A DNA stretch of 26,643 nt from an uncultured Bacillota bacterium (lineage in GTDB: Bacteria; Bacillota; Clostridia; Peptostreptococcales; Anaerovoracaceae), in contig CAMKAM010000006.1 in the NCBI GenBank assembly GCA_946410475.1, positions 1-26,643 on the forward strand, in the 5' to 3' direction. The notes under the pieces were generated by a model that worked only from the letters and a program-made list of their open reading frames with translations, ran no database searches and was not told where the DNA came from. Position 1 is the first letter of the stretch, and the number at the start of each line of letters is the position of its first letter. Positions 1-6,638 of the stretch are shown piece by piece. Made by a program: the position numbers and the translations under genes.

Positions 1-25
1 CAATAGCGCCGGGCAAAACAGATAA

Positions 26-1360
26 ATGAAAAACTTTATTCCCGATAGCGTAAGCGATAAAGAAAACGTTTTCGACGTCCTCATGGAGCGCGGCTTCATT
101 GAGCAGTGCACCCATGAAGAGGAAATCAGAGACCTTCTCGGAAAAGAGAAAATCAAATTCTACATAGGCTTCGACCCGACGGCTGACTGCCTTCACGTAG
201 GACACTTCATGCAGATCATCATCATGATGTACATGCAGAAGTACGGCCACACACCGGTAGTCCTCATCGGCGGCGGCACAGGAATGGTCGGAGACCCGTC
301 CGGACGTACTGACATGAGACAGGTCATGGACATCGAGACGATCGACTACAACTGCATGCAGTTCAAAAAGCTGTTTGACCGCTTCCTCGACTTCGACGAC
401 GAGTGGAAGTACGAAGGCAACGAAGGCGTTTACACACCGGGCCACCAGAACAAGGATCCGGAGCCGGGCAAGGCCATCTCGGTCAACAACGCTTCGTGGC
501 TGAGACCGCTCAACTACGTCGAGTTCGTCCGTGAGATCGGAACACACTTCAACGTCAACACGATGCTTCAGGCTGAGGCCTTCAAGCAGAGGATGGCAAG
601 AGACAACGGTCTTTCGTTCTTCGAGTTCAACTACATGCTGATGCAGGGATATGACTTCATGGTCATGGCGAGAGACTTCGATGTCAAGATGCAGTTCGGC
701 GGCAACGACCAGTGGTCGAACATCATCGCCGGCGTCAATCTTTCGCACAAGGTCCTGAACAAGCAGGTATACGGAATGACGATGGCTCTTCTTACGACGA
801 GCGAAGGCAAGAAGATGGGCAAGACGCAGAAGGGCGCTCTGTGGCTCGACGCTTCGAGAACATCCCCGTATGAGTTCTACCAGTACTGGAGAAATGTCGA
901 GGATGCTGACGTCAACAAGTGCCTGAGGATGCTTACTTTCCTCCCGATGGATGAGGTCAACAGACTGTCTGCTCTCGAGGGACAGGAACTGAACCACGCC
1001 AAGGAAGTCCTCGCGTTCGAGGTAACGAAGCTGGTCCACGGCGAAGAAGAAGCCAAGAAGGCTCAGGACGGCGCAAGAGCTGCATTCGGCGGCGGCGGAA
1101 GCATCGAGAACATGCCGACGACGAAGATGGACAAGGCTCTCTTCGAAGGCGAAGGCTACGGCCTGGCTGCTCTTCTGAAGGACCTCGGACTCGAGTCGAG
1201 CAACAGCGAAGCTTTCAGATCGATCCAGCAGGGCGGCGTCAAAGTCGGCGGAAACAAGATCGAGGACAAGAAAGCGACGGTAACGGCAGACATGTTCGAA
1301 GAAGGCAAGCTCCTCATCGAAAAGGGAAAGAAGAAAAAGCACGTCGTAGAGCTCGGATAG
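26..1360 (+). CDS. tyrS: Tyrosyl-tRNA synthetase
   Basis: Charges tRNA-Tyr with tyrosine using ATP; cytoplasmic class I synthetase. The 444-residue product has the HIGH-type signature as HVGH (about residues 57-60) after GFDPTADCL, the tyrosine/ATP-site stretch MQFGGNDQWSN, and the KMSKS-type loop as KMGKT followed by GALWLD, similar to the KFGKT form of E. coli TyrS. The C-terminal ~70 residues (ending after VTADMFEEGKLLIEKGKKKK) fit the S4 RNA-binding domain. Length is near the usual 400-440. The ATG at 26 is the only start that keeps the whole N-terminal domain, but no ribosome binding site is visible in the 25 bases before it. Any T-box leader, common for this gene in Bacillota, would lie outside the window. 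A hairpin terminator follows, so it is probably the last gene of its transcript. Confidence 0.96.
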   Translation: MKNFIPDSVSDKENVFDVLMERGFIEQCTHEEEIRDLLGKEKIKFYIGFDPTADCLHVGHFMQIIIMMYMQKYGHTPVVLIGGGTGMVGDPSGRTDMRQVMDIETIDYNCMQFKKLFDRFLDFDDEWKYEGNEGVYTPGHQNKDPEPGKAISVNNASWLRPLNYVEFVREIGTHFNVNTMLQAEAFKQRMARDNGLSFFEFNYMLMQGYDFMVMARDFDVKMQFGGNDQWSNIIAGVNLSHKVLNKQVYGMTMALLTTSEGKKMGKTQKGALWLDASRTSPYEFYQYWRNVEDADVNKCLRMLTFLPMDEVNRLSALEGQELNHAKEVLAFEVTKLVHGEEEAKKAQDGARAAFGGGGSIENMPTTKMDKALFEGEGYGLAALLKDLGLESSNSEAFRSIQQGGVKVGGNKIEDKKATVTADMFEEGKLLIEKGKKKKHVVELG

Positions 1361-1416
1361 TATCTGTCCGGAACTGATCCGGATAGATGCCGGATCGTGC
1401 TGAAACATGAAATCAT

Positions 1417-1450
1417 AAGGGGATGACGGATATATGTCGTCCCCTTTTGT
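1417..1450 (+). terminator. Rho-independent terminator after tyrS
   Basis: Stem GGGGATGAC / GTCGTCCCC (1419-1427 with 1436-1444, one G-T pair), 8-nt loop, then TTTT at 1445-1448. It separates tyrS from panB. The remaining bases up to panB hold a small CGGCG/CGCCG hairpin (1474-1486) and the panB ribosome binding site; no clear promoter was recognised. Confidence 0.75.
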
Positions 1451-1511
1451 GTAAATCGAGTATTTGAGAGGTGCGGCGGAACGCCGGACTGAGTGAAGAG
1501 GAGGAAGCGAA

Positions 1512-2339
1512 ATGAAGCAGAAATTAACAGTAAAGGACTTTGGACGCTACAAGAAGGAAGGACAGATGTACACATGGATCGTCTGCTACGACTATACTTT
1601 CGCCAGCATAGTCGATGAGAGCAAGACGGAGATGATCCTTGTCGGCGATTCGCTCGGCAATGTCATCATGGGCGAGAAGACGACGCTGCCTGTCACGATG
1701 GACGATATGATCCACCACATCAGAGCGGTCGTCAAGGGCGCGCCGAATACATTCGTCGTAGGCGATATGCCGTTCGGGACATATAACGTCAGCGATGATC
1801 AGGCGGTCATCAACGCGAACCGCATGATGCAGGAGGGCGGCTGTGATGCTGTAAAACTGGAAGGCGGAAAGAAGGTGGCTAGCCGAATCAGGGCTATCGT
1901 CGATGCCGGGATACCGGTAGTCGCGCATATAGGTCTCACGCCGCAGTCTATCAGCGCTATCGGCGGATACAAAGTGCAGGGCGTCGAGAAGGAAGTCGCT
2001 GACGGTCTGGTCGAAGACGCGATCGCAGTTGCAGACGCCGGAGCATTCTCGATCTGCCTCGAGTGCATGCCGTCCGTCGTCGCAAAGAAGATCACAGAGA
2101 CTCTCGACATCCCGACGATGGGCATCGGCGCAGGTCCCTACTGCGACTGCCAGGAGCTGAACCTCTATGACCTCACAGGACTGTTCGGCGACTTCAAACC
2201 GAAGTTCGTAAAGCAGTTCGCAAAGCTCCGCCAGCAGATGGTCGACGCGCTCGATGAATTCTACGAAGAGTCGTGCGCGGGCACTTTCCCGACGCCGGAG
2301 TACAGCTACAATGCGAAGGTAGAGGGCTACGAGGAGTAA
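1512..2339 (+). CDS. panB: 3-methyl-2-oxobutanoate hydroxymethyltransferase (ketopantoate hydroxymethyltransferase)
   Basis: First committed step of pantothenate (coenzyme A precursor) synthesis: transfers a hydroxymethyl group from methylene-tetrahydrofolate to 3-methyl-2-oxobutanoate. The 275-residue protein has the family's typical length and its landmarks: the metal-site stretch ILVGDSLGNV, the DDM(I)HH(I)RAV segment, GDMPFGTY, KLEGG, AHIGLTPQS, LECMPS and the GIGAGPYCDCQ loop. The start is fixed by GAGGAGG 8 nt upstream. The usual partners panC and panD are not adjacent; it stands between two terminators and is probably transcribed alone. The long open frame on the opposite strand (1524-2465) is a coding shadow. 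Confidence 0.96.
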   Translation: MKQKLTVKDFGRYKKEGQMYTWIVCYDYTFASIVDESKTEMILVGDSLGNVIMGEKTTLPVTMDDMIHHIRAVVKGAPNTFVVGDMPFGTYNVSDDQAVINANRMMQEGGCDAVKLEGGKKVASRIRAIVDAGIPVVAHIGLTPQSISAIGGYKVQGVEKEVADGLVEDAIAVADAGAFSICLECMPSVVAKKITETLDIPTMGIGAGPYCDCQELNLYDLTGLFGDFKPKFVKQFAKLRQQMVDALDEFYEESCAGTFPTPEYSYNAKVEGYEE

Positions 2340-2357
2340 GCAGAAAAAGAATAAAGC

Positions 2358-2393
2358 AGGGCCGCCTGATCCGGTAGGAGAGGGCGGTCTTTT
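2358..2393 (+). terminator. Rho-independent terminator after panB
   Basis: Stem GGCCGCC / GGCGGTC (about 2360-2366 with 2383-2389, one G-T pair), a 16-nt loop, then TCTTTTG. It closes the panB transcript before the Uma2 promoter region. Confidence 0.65.
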
Positions 2394-2470
2394 GAGTATT
2401 TCAAATGGAGCGGAAAATAGAGCGAAATGATGTAAGGAACAGGTGCTGTTTGGTGGCGGATCCAAGCAAA

Positions 2471-2524
2471 AATGGAATTATAATGGAATTGTGAAATGGA
2501 ACTATGGAATTGAAATGGTTGACA
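2471..2524 (+). promoter_or_regulatory. ATGGAA repeat array upstream of and overlapping the Uma2 operon promoter
   Basis: Four copies of ATGGAA begin at 2472, 2483, 2496 and 2504, followed by ATGGTT at 2515, whose last two bases are the first two of the TTGACA -35 box. Steps between copies are 11, 13, 8 and 11 bp, so most lie about one helical turn apart. A similar array with the same junction to the -35 box (A[T/C]GGTTGACAA) occurs at 8947-8987 before the second XRE-Uma2 gene. The overlap with the -35 box suggests an operator, possibly bound by the XRE HTH of the encoded fusions; that is inference. Confidence 0.6.
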
Positions 2525-2548
2525 ACGGCGGCAGACATATGGTATAAT
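2519..2548 (+). promoter_or_regulatory. Vegetative promoter of the uma2 / xre-uma2 / nfo operon
   Basis: -35 TTGACA at 2519-2524, 18-bp spacer, -10 TATAAT at 2543-2548; both boxes are perfect consensus. Predicted transcript start is near 2555, leaving a leader of about 60 nt before the first gene. No competing promoter was seen before nfo, so all three genes are likely co-transcribed. Confidence 0.85.
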
Positions 2549-2617
2549 TTGGAAACGAAAGACATGGCGGTCGGTTGTTGCTCGGCACTATGCTTTTTCG
2601 ATCGTGGAGGGTGAACA

Positions 2618-3298
2618 ATGGATAAAGATAAGAAAAGGGAACCGGACAGGGTCTGTGAGGCTGAGGCGGTTTACAGCGCAGATACGGGTCAGGATGTGTA
2701 TAGTCTGAAGAAACAGGGAGAGTGGACCGTCGAAGACTATTTAGCGCTTCCCGATGACATAAGAGTGGAGCTGATCGATGGTGTGATATATGATATGACA
2801 GCACCGACGAAGGCTCATCAGCTCATCGCCGGAGAGGTGTACCGGCAGCTTGCGAATTGCAGACTGGAACATGATATGGAATGCTTTCCTTTTATCGCGC
2901 CTGTGGATGTGCAGCTCGACAAAAATGATAAGACAGTGGTGCAGCCTGATGTGTTGATCGTATGCCCTGATCCTGATGTAGAGGATAGAGATGGACGAGT
3001 ATACGGTCCGCCCGCCTTCGTTCTTGAGGTGCTCTCCGATTCGACCCGCCGCAAGGATACGGTGATAAAGCTCCGCAAGTACAGAAATGCCGGCTGCAGA
3101 GAGTACTGGATAGTAGATCCAAAGAACAAAAGAGTGTCGGTATTCGATTTTGAAAAAGCTGATCTTCCGACGGAATTTGGATTTGATGATGTGATCCCGG
3201 TGGGGATATCGGATGGACTGTGCGAGGTGGACTTCAGCGGGATGGAAGGTTTGCTCGAAGACGGACGAAGGGCATTCGGTCCGATGTGGACTGAATGA
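2618..3298 (+). CDS. Uma2-family (DUF820) PD-(D/E)XK endonuclease-like protein, no HTH
   Basis: A 226-residue protein of the Uma2 / DUF820 family, which has a restriction-endonuclease-like fold; substrate and role are not established. Landmarks: VELIDG (E51), the histidine at 67, VQPDVLIVC (D111), FVLEVLSDSTRRKD (E137), lysines 151/154 and AGCREYWIVD. D111, E137 and K151 or K154 are the likely metal-site residues. Start ATG at 2618 follows GGAGG with good spacing. It is first in an operon with an XRE-Uma2 fusion beginning a few bases after its stop, then nfo. Residues 11-40 resemble the linker that joins HTH and nuclease in its two paralogues in the window, so it looks like a duplicate that lost, or never had, the HTH. 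Family call firm; activity unproven. Confidence 0.88.
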   Translation: MDKDKKREPDRVCEAEAVYSADTGQDVYSLKKQGEWTVEDYLALPDDIRVELIDGVIYDMTAPTKAHQLIAGEVYRQLANCRLEHDMECFPFIAPVDVQLDKNDKTVVQPDVLIVCPDPDVEDRDGRVYGPPAFVLEVLSDSTRRKDTVIKLRKYRNAGCREYWIVDPKNKRVSVFDFEKADLPTEFGFDDVIPVGISDGLCEVDFSGMEGLLEDGRRAFGPMWTE

Positions 3299-3307
3299 GA
3301 AGTGAAA

Positions 3308-4189
3308 ATGGATATTGAGAGACTGAAAAAAAGAAAAGAACAGCTGGGCTATACGAATGAGGAGGTCGCCCGTCTTTCGGGCGTGCCGCTCAGCACAGTG
3401 CAGAAGGTGTTTGGCAATATTACAAAACAGCCGCGTCGTGACACAGTGATCGCGCTTGCGAGGGTGCTCGATCCTTCTATGGCAAACAGGCTGCAGAGCG
3501 GAGCTCCTGTAGTAAGAGACAACAAGGTCCGTGAGGCCGAGTTCGCTTACAGAGTGGAGCGGGGCAGCATCGCCTCGCCTGATGAGTATGGAAAAAAGTT
3601 TGCCGAAAAAGAGCAGGGGGAATATACCCTGGAGGATTACTATCTGATACCGGACGATAGGCGTGTAGAACTGATCGACGGCAGGATATACGACATGACT
3701 GCGCCTCATGCGACACATCAGATGATCGCAGGGGAGATCTACAGGCAGCTGTCCAATTGCAGGATCGAGCATGGAGTGTCATGCCTTCCGATGATAGCTC
3801 CGGTGGATGTACAGCTGGATAGAGATGAAAAAACGATGGTCCAGCCGGACGTTCTGATACTATGTGATACGGACAAGCTGATAGGCAGATGTATATACGG
3901 AGCGCCGGAATTCGTGCTGGAGGTCCTTTCTCCGTCCACGAGGAGCAGGGATCAAATAGTAAAACTGAAGAAATACATGGAGGCTGGCTGCAGGGAGTAC
4001 TGGGTCGTAGACAAAGAGAATGAAAAAGTCACCGTCTATGATTTCGGGACAGAGGACTGGCCGAAAGTCTGGTCTTTTGATGATGAGGTGCCGGTAGGTG
4101 TATCGGAAGGAATGTGCAGGATCGATTTCAGTATGGTCAAAGATCTGTTGGCCCGGTTTCCTATACGTGAAGAAGGAGAGGAAAAGTAA
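3308..4189 (+). CDS. XRE-family HTH / Uma2 endonuclease fusion protein
   Basis: 293 residues: an N-terminal helix-turn-helix of the XRE (Cro/CI) type at about 1-55 (YTNEEVARLSGVPLSTVQKV is the HTH core), a charged linker at 56-103, and a Uma2 nuclease-like domain at about 104-280 with VELIDG (E121), VQPDVLILC (D171), FVLEVLSPSTRSRD (E195), K209/K211 and AGCREYWVVD. An in-frame GTG lies at 3302, but ATG 3308 gives the start MDIERLKKRK, which aligns with MDIQEMRRRK of the paralogue at 9029; the GAGAAG before it is a weak ribosome binding site, so coupling with the upstream gene is likely. nfo follows 2 nt after its stop. The fusion suggests a nuclease that is also a DNA-binding regulator or is guided to a site; both are inference. 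Confidence 0.88.
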   Translation: MDIERLKKRKEQLGYTNEEVARLSGVPLSTVQKVFGNITKQPRRDTVIALARVLDPSMANRLQSGAPVVRDNKVREAEFAYRVERGSIASPDEYGKKFAEKEQGEYTLEDYYLIPDDRRVELIDGRIYDMTAPHATHQMIAGEIYRQLSNCRIEHGVSCLPMIAPVDVQLDRDEKTMVQPDVLILCDTDKLIGRCIYGAPEFVLEVLSPSTRSRDQIVKLKKYMEAGCREYWVVDKENEKVTVYDFGTEDWPKVWSFDDEVPVGVSEGMCRIDFSMVKDLLARFPIREEGEEK

Positions 4190-4191
4190 GG

Positions 4192-5061
4192 ATGTTGACA
4201 TTGGGATGCCATCTGACAGCGGCAAAAGGATATGCGAATATGGCGAAGGAAGCGATATCGATCGGCGCGAATACGTTCGCTTTCTTTACTCGAAACCCAC
4301 GCGGCGGAAAGTCAAAAGAACTGGACGAGGCGGATGTCGTGGCATTTTACGATATCTGGACCGCGGAAAGAGAGGACGGGCTCGTGCCGGGAAAACTGGT
4401 CGCTCACGCCCCGTATACTCTGAACCCGTGCTCCGCCAAAGATTACGTGAGGGAATTCGCGCGGATGGCGATGAAGGAAGACCTCGAGAGGATGGAGCAT
4501 ACCCCGGGCAATTATTACAACTTCCATCCCGGCTCGCATGTCGGGCAGGGAGCAGAAGCCGGCATCGAAATGATAGCAGAAGTTCTGAATGAGGTCATGT
4601 GGGATGATATGCAGACAACAGTTCTTCTGGAGACGATGGCAGGAAAGGGCAGCGAGATCGGCGGTCGTTTTGAAGAGCTGGCGGAGATCATAGGAAAGGT
4701 CAGGCTGAACGGCGAGAATGGGGAGCCGGACCGCATCGGCGTCTGCCTGGATACCTGCCATGTCAGTGATGGCGGATATGATATAGTAAGCGACCTGGAC
4801 GGGGTTCTTGAAGAATTCGACCGCGTGATCGGACTGGACAGACTGAAGGCTCTGCATCTCAACGATTCGAAGAACCCGTGCGGAGCGCACAAGGACAGGC
4901 ATGAAAAAATCGGAGACGGATATCTCGGTCTTGAAACTTTTGAGGCTGTTGTCAGGCATCAGGCGCTGAAAGATCTGCCTATGATACTCGAAACACCGAA
5001 TGATCTTGACGGATATGCAAAGGAGATCGTTCTGCTGAGGGAGATGGCAAAAAAACGTTGA
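4192..5061 (+). CDS. nfo: Deoxyribonuclease IV (AP endonuclease, endonuclease IV)
   Basis: Cuts DNA 5' of abasic sites and removes blocked 3' ends in base excision repair; a TIM-barrel enzyme with three zinc ions. The 289-residue product keeps all the metal ligands by position: H72 (AHAPY), H112 (FHPGSH), E147 (LLETMAG), D187 and H190 (LDTCH), H222 (LHLNDS), D235 and H237 (KDRHEKIG) and E267 (ILETPND). Length matches the family. The start lies 2 nt after the stop of the XRE-Uma2 gene, with GGAGAGG overlapping that gene's end, so translation is probably coupled. Its stop codon overlaps the -35 box of the rplM promoter. The other XRE-Uma2 gene in the window is followed by xthA, an AP endonuclease of a different fold. 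Confidence 0.96.
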   Translation: MLTLGCHLTAAKGYANMAKEAISIGANTFAFFTRNPRGGKSKELDEADVVAFYDIWTAEREDGLVPGKLVAHAPYTLNPCSAKDYVREFARMAMKEDLERMEHTPGNYYNFHPGSHVGQGAEAGIEMIAEVLNEVMWDDMQTTVLLETMAGKGSEIGGRFEELAEIIGKVRLNGENGEPDRIGVCLDTCHVSDGGYDIVSDLDGVLEEFDRVIGLDRLKALHLNDSKNPCGAHKDRHEKIGDGYLGLETFEAVVRHQALKDLPMILETPNDLDGYAKEIVLLREMAKKR

Positions 5062-5086
5062 CATTCCAACGTGAAACGAATACAAT
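5058..5086 (+). promoter_or_regulatory. Promoter of rplM-rpsI
   Basis: -35 TTGACA at 5058-5063 and -10 TACAAT at 5081-5086 with a 17-bp spacer. The -35 box overlaps the last codon and stop of nfo. Predicted start of transcription is near 5093, giving a leader of about 180 nt. Confidence 0.8.
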
Positions 5087-5092
5087 ATCTTC

Positions 5093-5273
5093 GTGTCGCG
5101 ATTCAGGATGGTATAGCTGTCCGTGATGAGCGAGCTAAGTTATATTAGTCACGTCGAAAAAGATCTTCTCACGGATCTGAGTAGACGGTACCGAAACAGC
5201 TTCCGCCGCGTAGCAGCTAATGAAAACGACAGCGCATGTGGACGGAAACCGAGTAGGGAGAAAGGAACAGGAT
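5093..5273 (+). promoter_or_regulatory. Long structured 5' leader of rplM (possible L13 autoregulatory leader)
   Basis: About 180 nt without a convincing gene between promoter and rplM. CCGTGA at 5121-5126 can pair with TCACGG at 5169-5174 (extendable by two pairs). AGATC at 5161-5165 can instead pair with GATCT at 5174-5178, and the two helices share bases, so alternative folds are possible. Ribosomal protein leaders that bind L13 are known in Bacillota; I cannot match this one to that motif by eye, so the assignment rests on position, length and pairing potential. Confidence 0.4.
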
Positions 5274-5702
5274 ATGTCATCATTTATTCAGAAGCCTGCA
5301 GAGGTAGAGCGTAAATGGTACGTCGTAGACGCTGAGGGCAAAACTCTCGGACGTATGGCAAGTGCTGTAGCCGCTATCCTCAGAGGCAAAAACAAGCCGA
5401 CTTACACACCGCACGTTGACTGCGGAGACTATGTCATCATCATCAATGCTGACAAAGTCGCAGTAACAGGCAAGAAGAGACAGGAAAAGATCTACAAGAG
5501 ACACACCGGATATCCGGGCGGTCTCAGAGAGCTCACATTCGAACAGTTGATGGAGAAGCATCCGGAAGAGGTCGTAAGACATGCTGTCAAAGGCATGATG
5601 CCGAACGGCAAACTCGGACGTAAGATGTTCAAAAAGCTGAAGGTTTATGCCGGCCCTGAGCACGATCACGCCGCACAGAAACCGGAAGTTCTGGATATTT
5701 AA
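5274..5702 (+). CDS. rplM: 50S ribosomal protein L13 (uL13)
   Basis: 142 residues, the standard length for bacterial L13. It opens with SSFIQKPAEVERKWYVVDA and contains the conserved LGRMAS, VDCGDYVIIINADKV, TGKK and AVKGMMPNGKLGRKMFKKLKVY segments. ATG 5274 was chosen because L13 homology begins there and AAAGGA sits 7 nt upstream; the frame is open back to 5220 but that extension has no family support. rpsI follows after 18 nt, the near-universal pairing. Confidence 0.97.
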   Translation: MSSFIQKPAEVERKWYVVDAEGKTLGRMASAVAAILRGKNKPTYTPHVDCGDYVIIINADKVAVTGKKRQEKIYKRHTGYPGGLRELTFEQLMEKHPEEVVRHAVKGMMPNGKLGRKMFKKLKVYAGPEHDHAAQKPEVLDI

Positions 5703-5720
5703 GGAAGGAGGAAAAATACT

Positions 5721-6116
5721 ATGGCAAAAATGCAGTACATGGGTACAGGTAGAAGAAAATCCTCCGTCGCCAGAGTTAGACTCATTCCGGGAAAAGGCGA
5801 GATCATCGTCAACAAAAAGCCGCTGGATGACTATCTGGCAATGGAGATCGTAAAGCGTGAGGTCAGAAGACCTTTCGAGATCGCGGGCTGCGAAGGCAAG
5901 TTCGACGTTATCGCTACTGTTAGAGGCGGCGGTTACACAGGACAGGCCGGTGCTCTCAGACACGGTATCTCCAGAGCGCTTTGTCAGGCTGACAGAGAAG
6001 CTTACAGAGCTCCGCTCAAGGAGGCAGGCTTCCTGACAAGAGACTCGAGAATGAAGGAAAGAAAGAAGTACGGACTCAAGAAAGCGAGACGTGCAAGCCA
6101 GTTCTCGAAGAGATAA
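5721..6116 (+). CDS. rpsI: 30S ribosomal protein S9 (uS9)
   Basis: 131 residues with the S9 hallmarks: YMGTGRRKSSVARVRL at the N terminus, GGGYTGQAGALRHGISRAL in the middle and a C-terminal tail ending QFSKR, which reaches into the ribosomal P site. AAGGAGG lies shortly before the ATG. It is the last gene of the L13-S9 transcript and is followed by a strong terminator. Confidence 0.97.
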   Translation: MAKMQYMGTGRRKSSVARVRLIPGKGEIIVNKKPLDDYLAMEIVKREVRRPFEIAGCEGKFDVIATVRGGGYTGQAGALRHGISRALCQADREAYRAPLKEAGFLTRDSRMKERKKYGLKKARRASQFSKR

Positions 6117-6147
6117 TCTCGGAGGAGATCATCAAAAGCGAAACAAA

Positions 6148-6184
6148 AAAGCTGCTTTCCGTTTTATCGGAAAGCAGTTTTTTC
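6148..6184. terminator. Bidirectional rho-independent terminator between rpsI and the HxlR gene
   Basis: Perfect 10-bp stem CTGCTTTCCG / CGGAAAGCAG (6152-6161 with 6168-6177), 6-nt loop, flanked by A6 on the left and T6 on the right. It can end both the rpsI transcript and the convergent HxlR-family transcript. Confidence 0.9.
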
Positions 6185-6188
6185 ATTG

Positions 6189-6413
6189 TCACGAATGATC
6201 TGCCGGTCCCGCCATGCTTTTGTATGCATTGCCCCAAGCAGCCATATCTTCGATGAGCGGCCGCAGGCTCTCTCCGAGTTCGCTGAGCGCGTATTCCACG
6301 CGGGGAGGCACCTCCGGGAAAACGGTCCTGATGATGAGCAACTTCCACTTGCTGCCTATAAGGCTGACTGTAGTCGCGACCGGGCAGTTCGGCAGTTCGT
6401 CTTTTTTCTTCAT
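6189..6413 (-). pseudogene. HxlR-family transcriptional regulator with an internal in-frame deletion
   Basis: Only 74 residues, against about 105-120 for HxlR regulators. The N-terminal part (LPNCPVATTVSLIGSKWKLL) and the C-terminal part (VFPEVPPRVEYALSELGESLRP, then AAWGNAY) are both clear family matches, but the roughly 40 residues between them, which hold the recognition helix and most of the winged helix, are missing: LLIIR is joined directly to TVFPEVPP. The frame is intact. The ATG at 6413 has AGAGG upstream; further in-frame ATGs at 6431 and 6446 lack one. It diverges from a ferredoxin-nitroreductase gene, a common partner of HxlR regulators. It is either a recent pseudogene or a DNA-binding-deficient remnant able to dimerise. 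Confidence 0.75.
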
Positions 6414-6437
6414 ATCCTGCGCCTCTTTCATTTGCTG

Positions 6438-6467
6438 GTGTAACATGCAAAATAGAGTGTTACACTC
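6438..6467. promoter_or_regulatory. Palindromic operator candidate between the HxlR gene and the nitroreductase
   Basis: Perfect inverted repeat GTGTAACA (6438-6445) / TGTTACAC (6458-6465) with a 12-bp centre. The right arm is itself part of a 13-bp palindrome, GAGTGT-T-ACACTC (6455-6467). A further GTAA-TGG-TTAC palindrome lies at 6547-6557. The position in a divergent region beside an HxlR gene suggests a regulator site. Confidence 0.5.
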
Positions 6468-6571
6468 AGATTCTAATGCGTGGATGAAAGCGTGTCAATC
6501 CAGTGGCCTTTCGTGGGATCCTCGTATCATTAAAAACTCGGATGCGGTAATGGTTACAAAAAGGTGCGTAC

Positions 6572-6599
6572 TTGTGGAAGCCCGAATGGCCGATATAAT
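6572..6599 (+). promoter_or_regulatory. Probable promoter of the ferredoxin-nitroreductase gene
   Basis: -10 TATAAT at 6594-6599 is consensus; the best -35 is TTGTGG at 6572-6577 with a 16-bp spacer. The GTAA/TTAC palindrome at 6547-6557 lies just upstream. Confidence 0.5.
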
Positions 6600-6638
6600 A
6601 ATGATAACGCTGATGTGATATAAGATCGGAGCAGAGAT

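Noticed and set aside
1524..2465. 313-codon minus-strand frame opposite panB
   Set aside because: It lies antisense to a highly conserved gene and its product has an arginine/leucine-rich composition typical of a shadow frame.
2618..4189. Restriction-modification or toxin-antitoxin reading of the XRE/Uma2 genes
   Set aside because: No methyltransferase is nearby, and the HTH is fused to the nuclease-like domain in one polypeptide rather than encoded as a separate antitoxin; DNA-repair neighbours fit better.
5123..5314. Leader peptide-like frame upstream of rplM
   Set aside because: It overlaps the rplM start in another frame and has no ribosome binding site; the region is better explained as a structured leader.
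6076..6450. 124-codon minus-strand frame overlapping the HxlR gene and the rpsI terminator
   Set aside because: Different frame from the recognisable HxlR sequence, reads through the terminator and into rpsI antisense.
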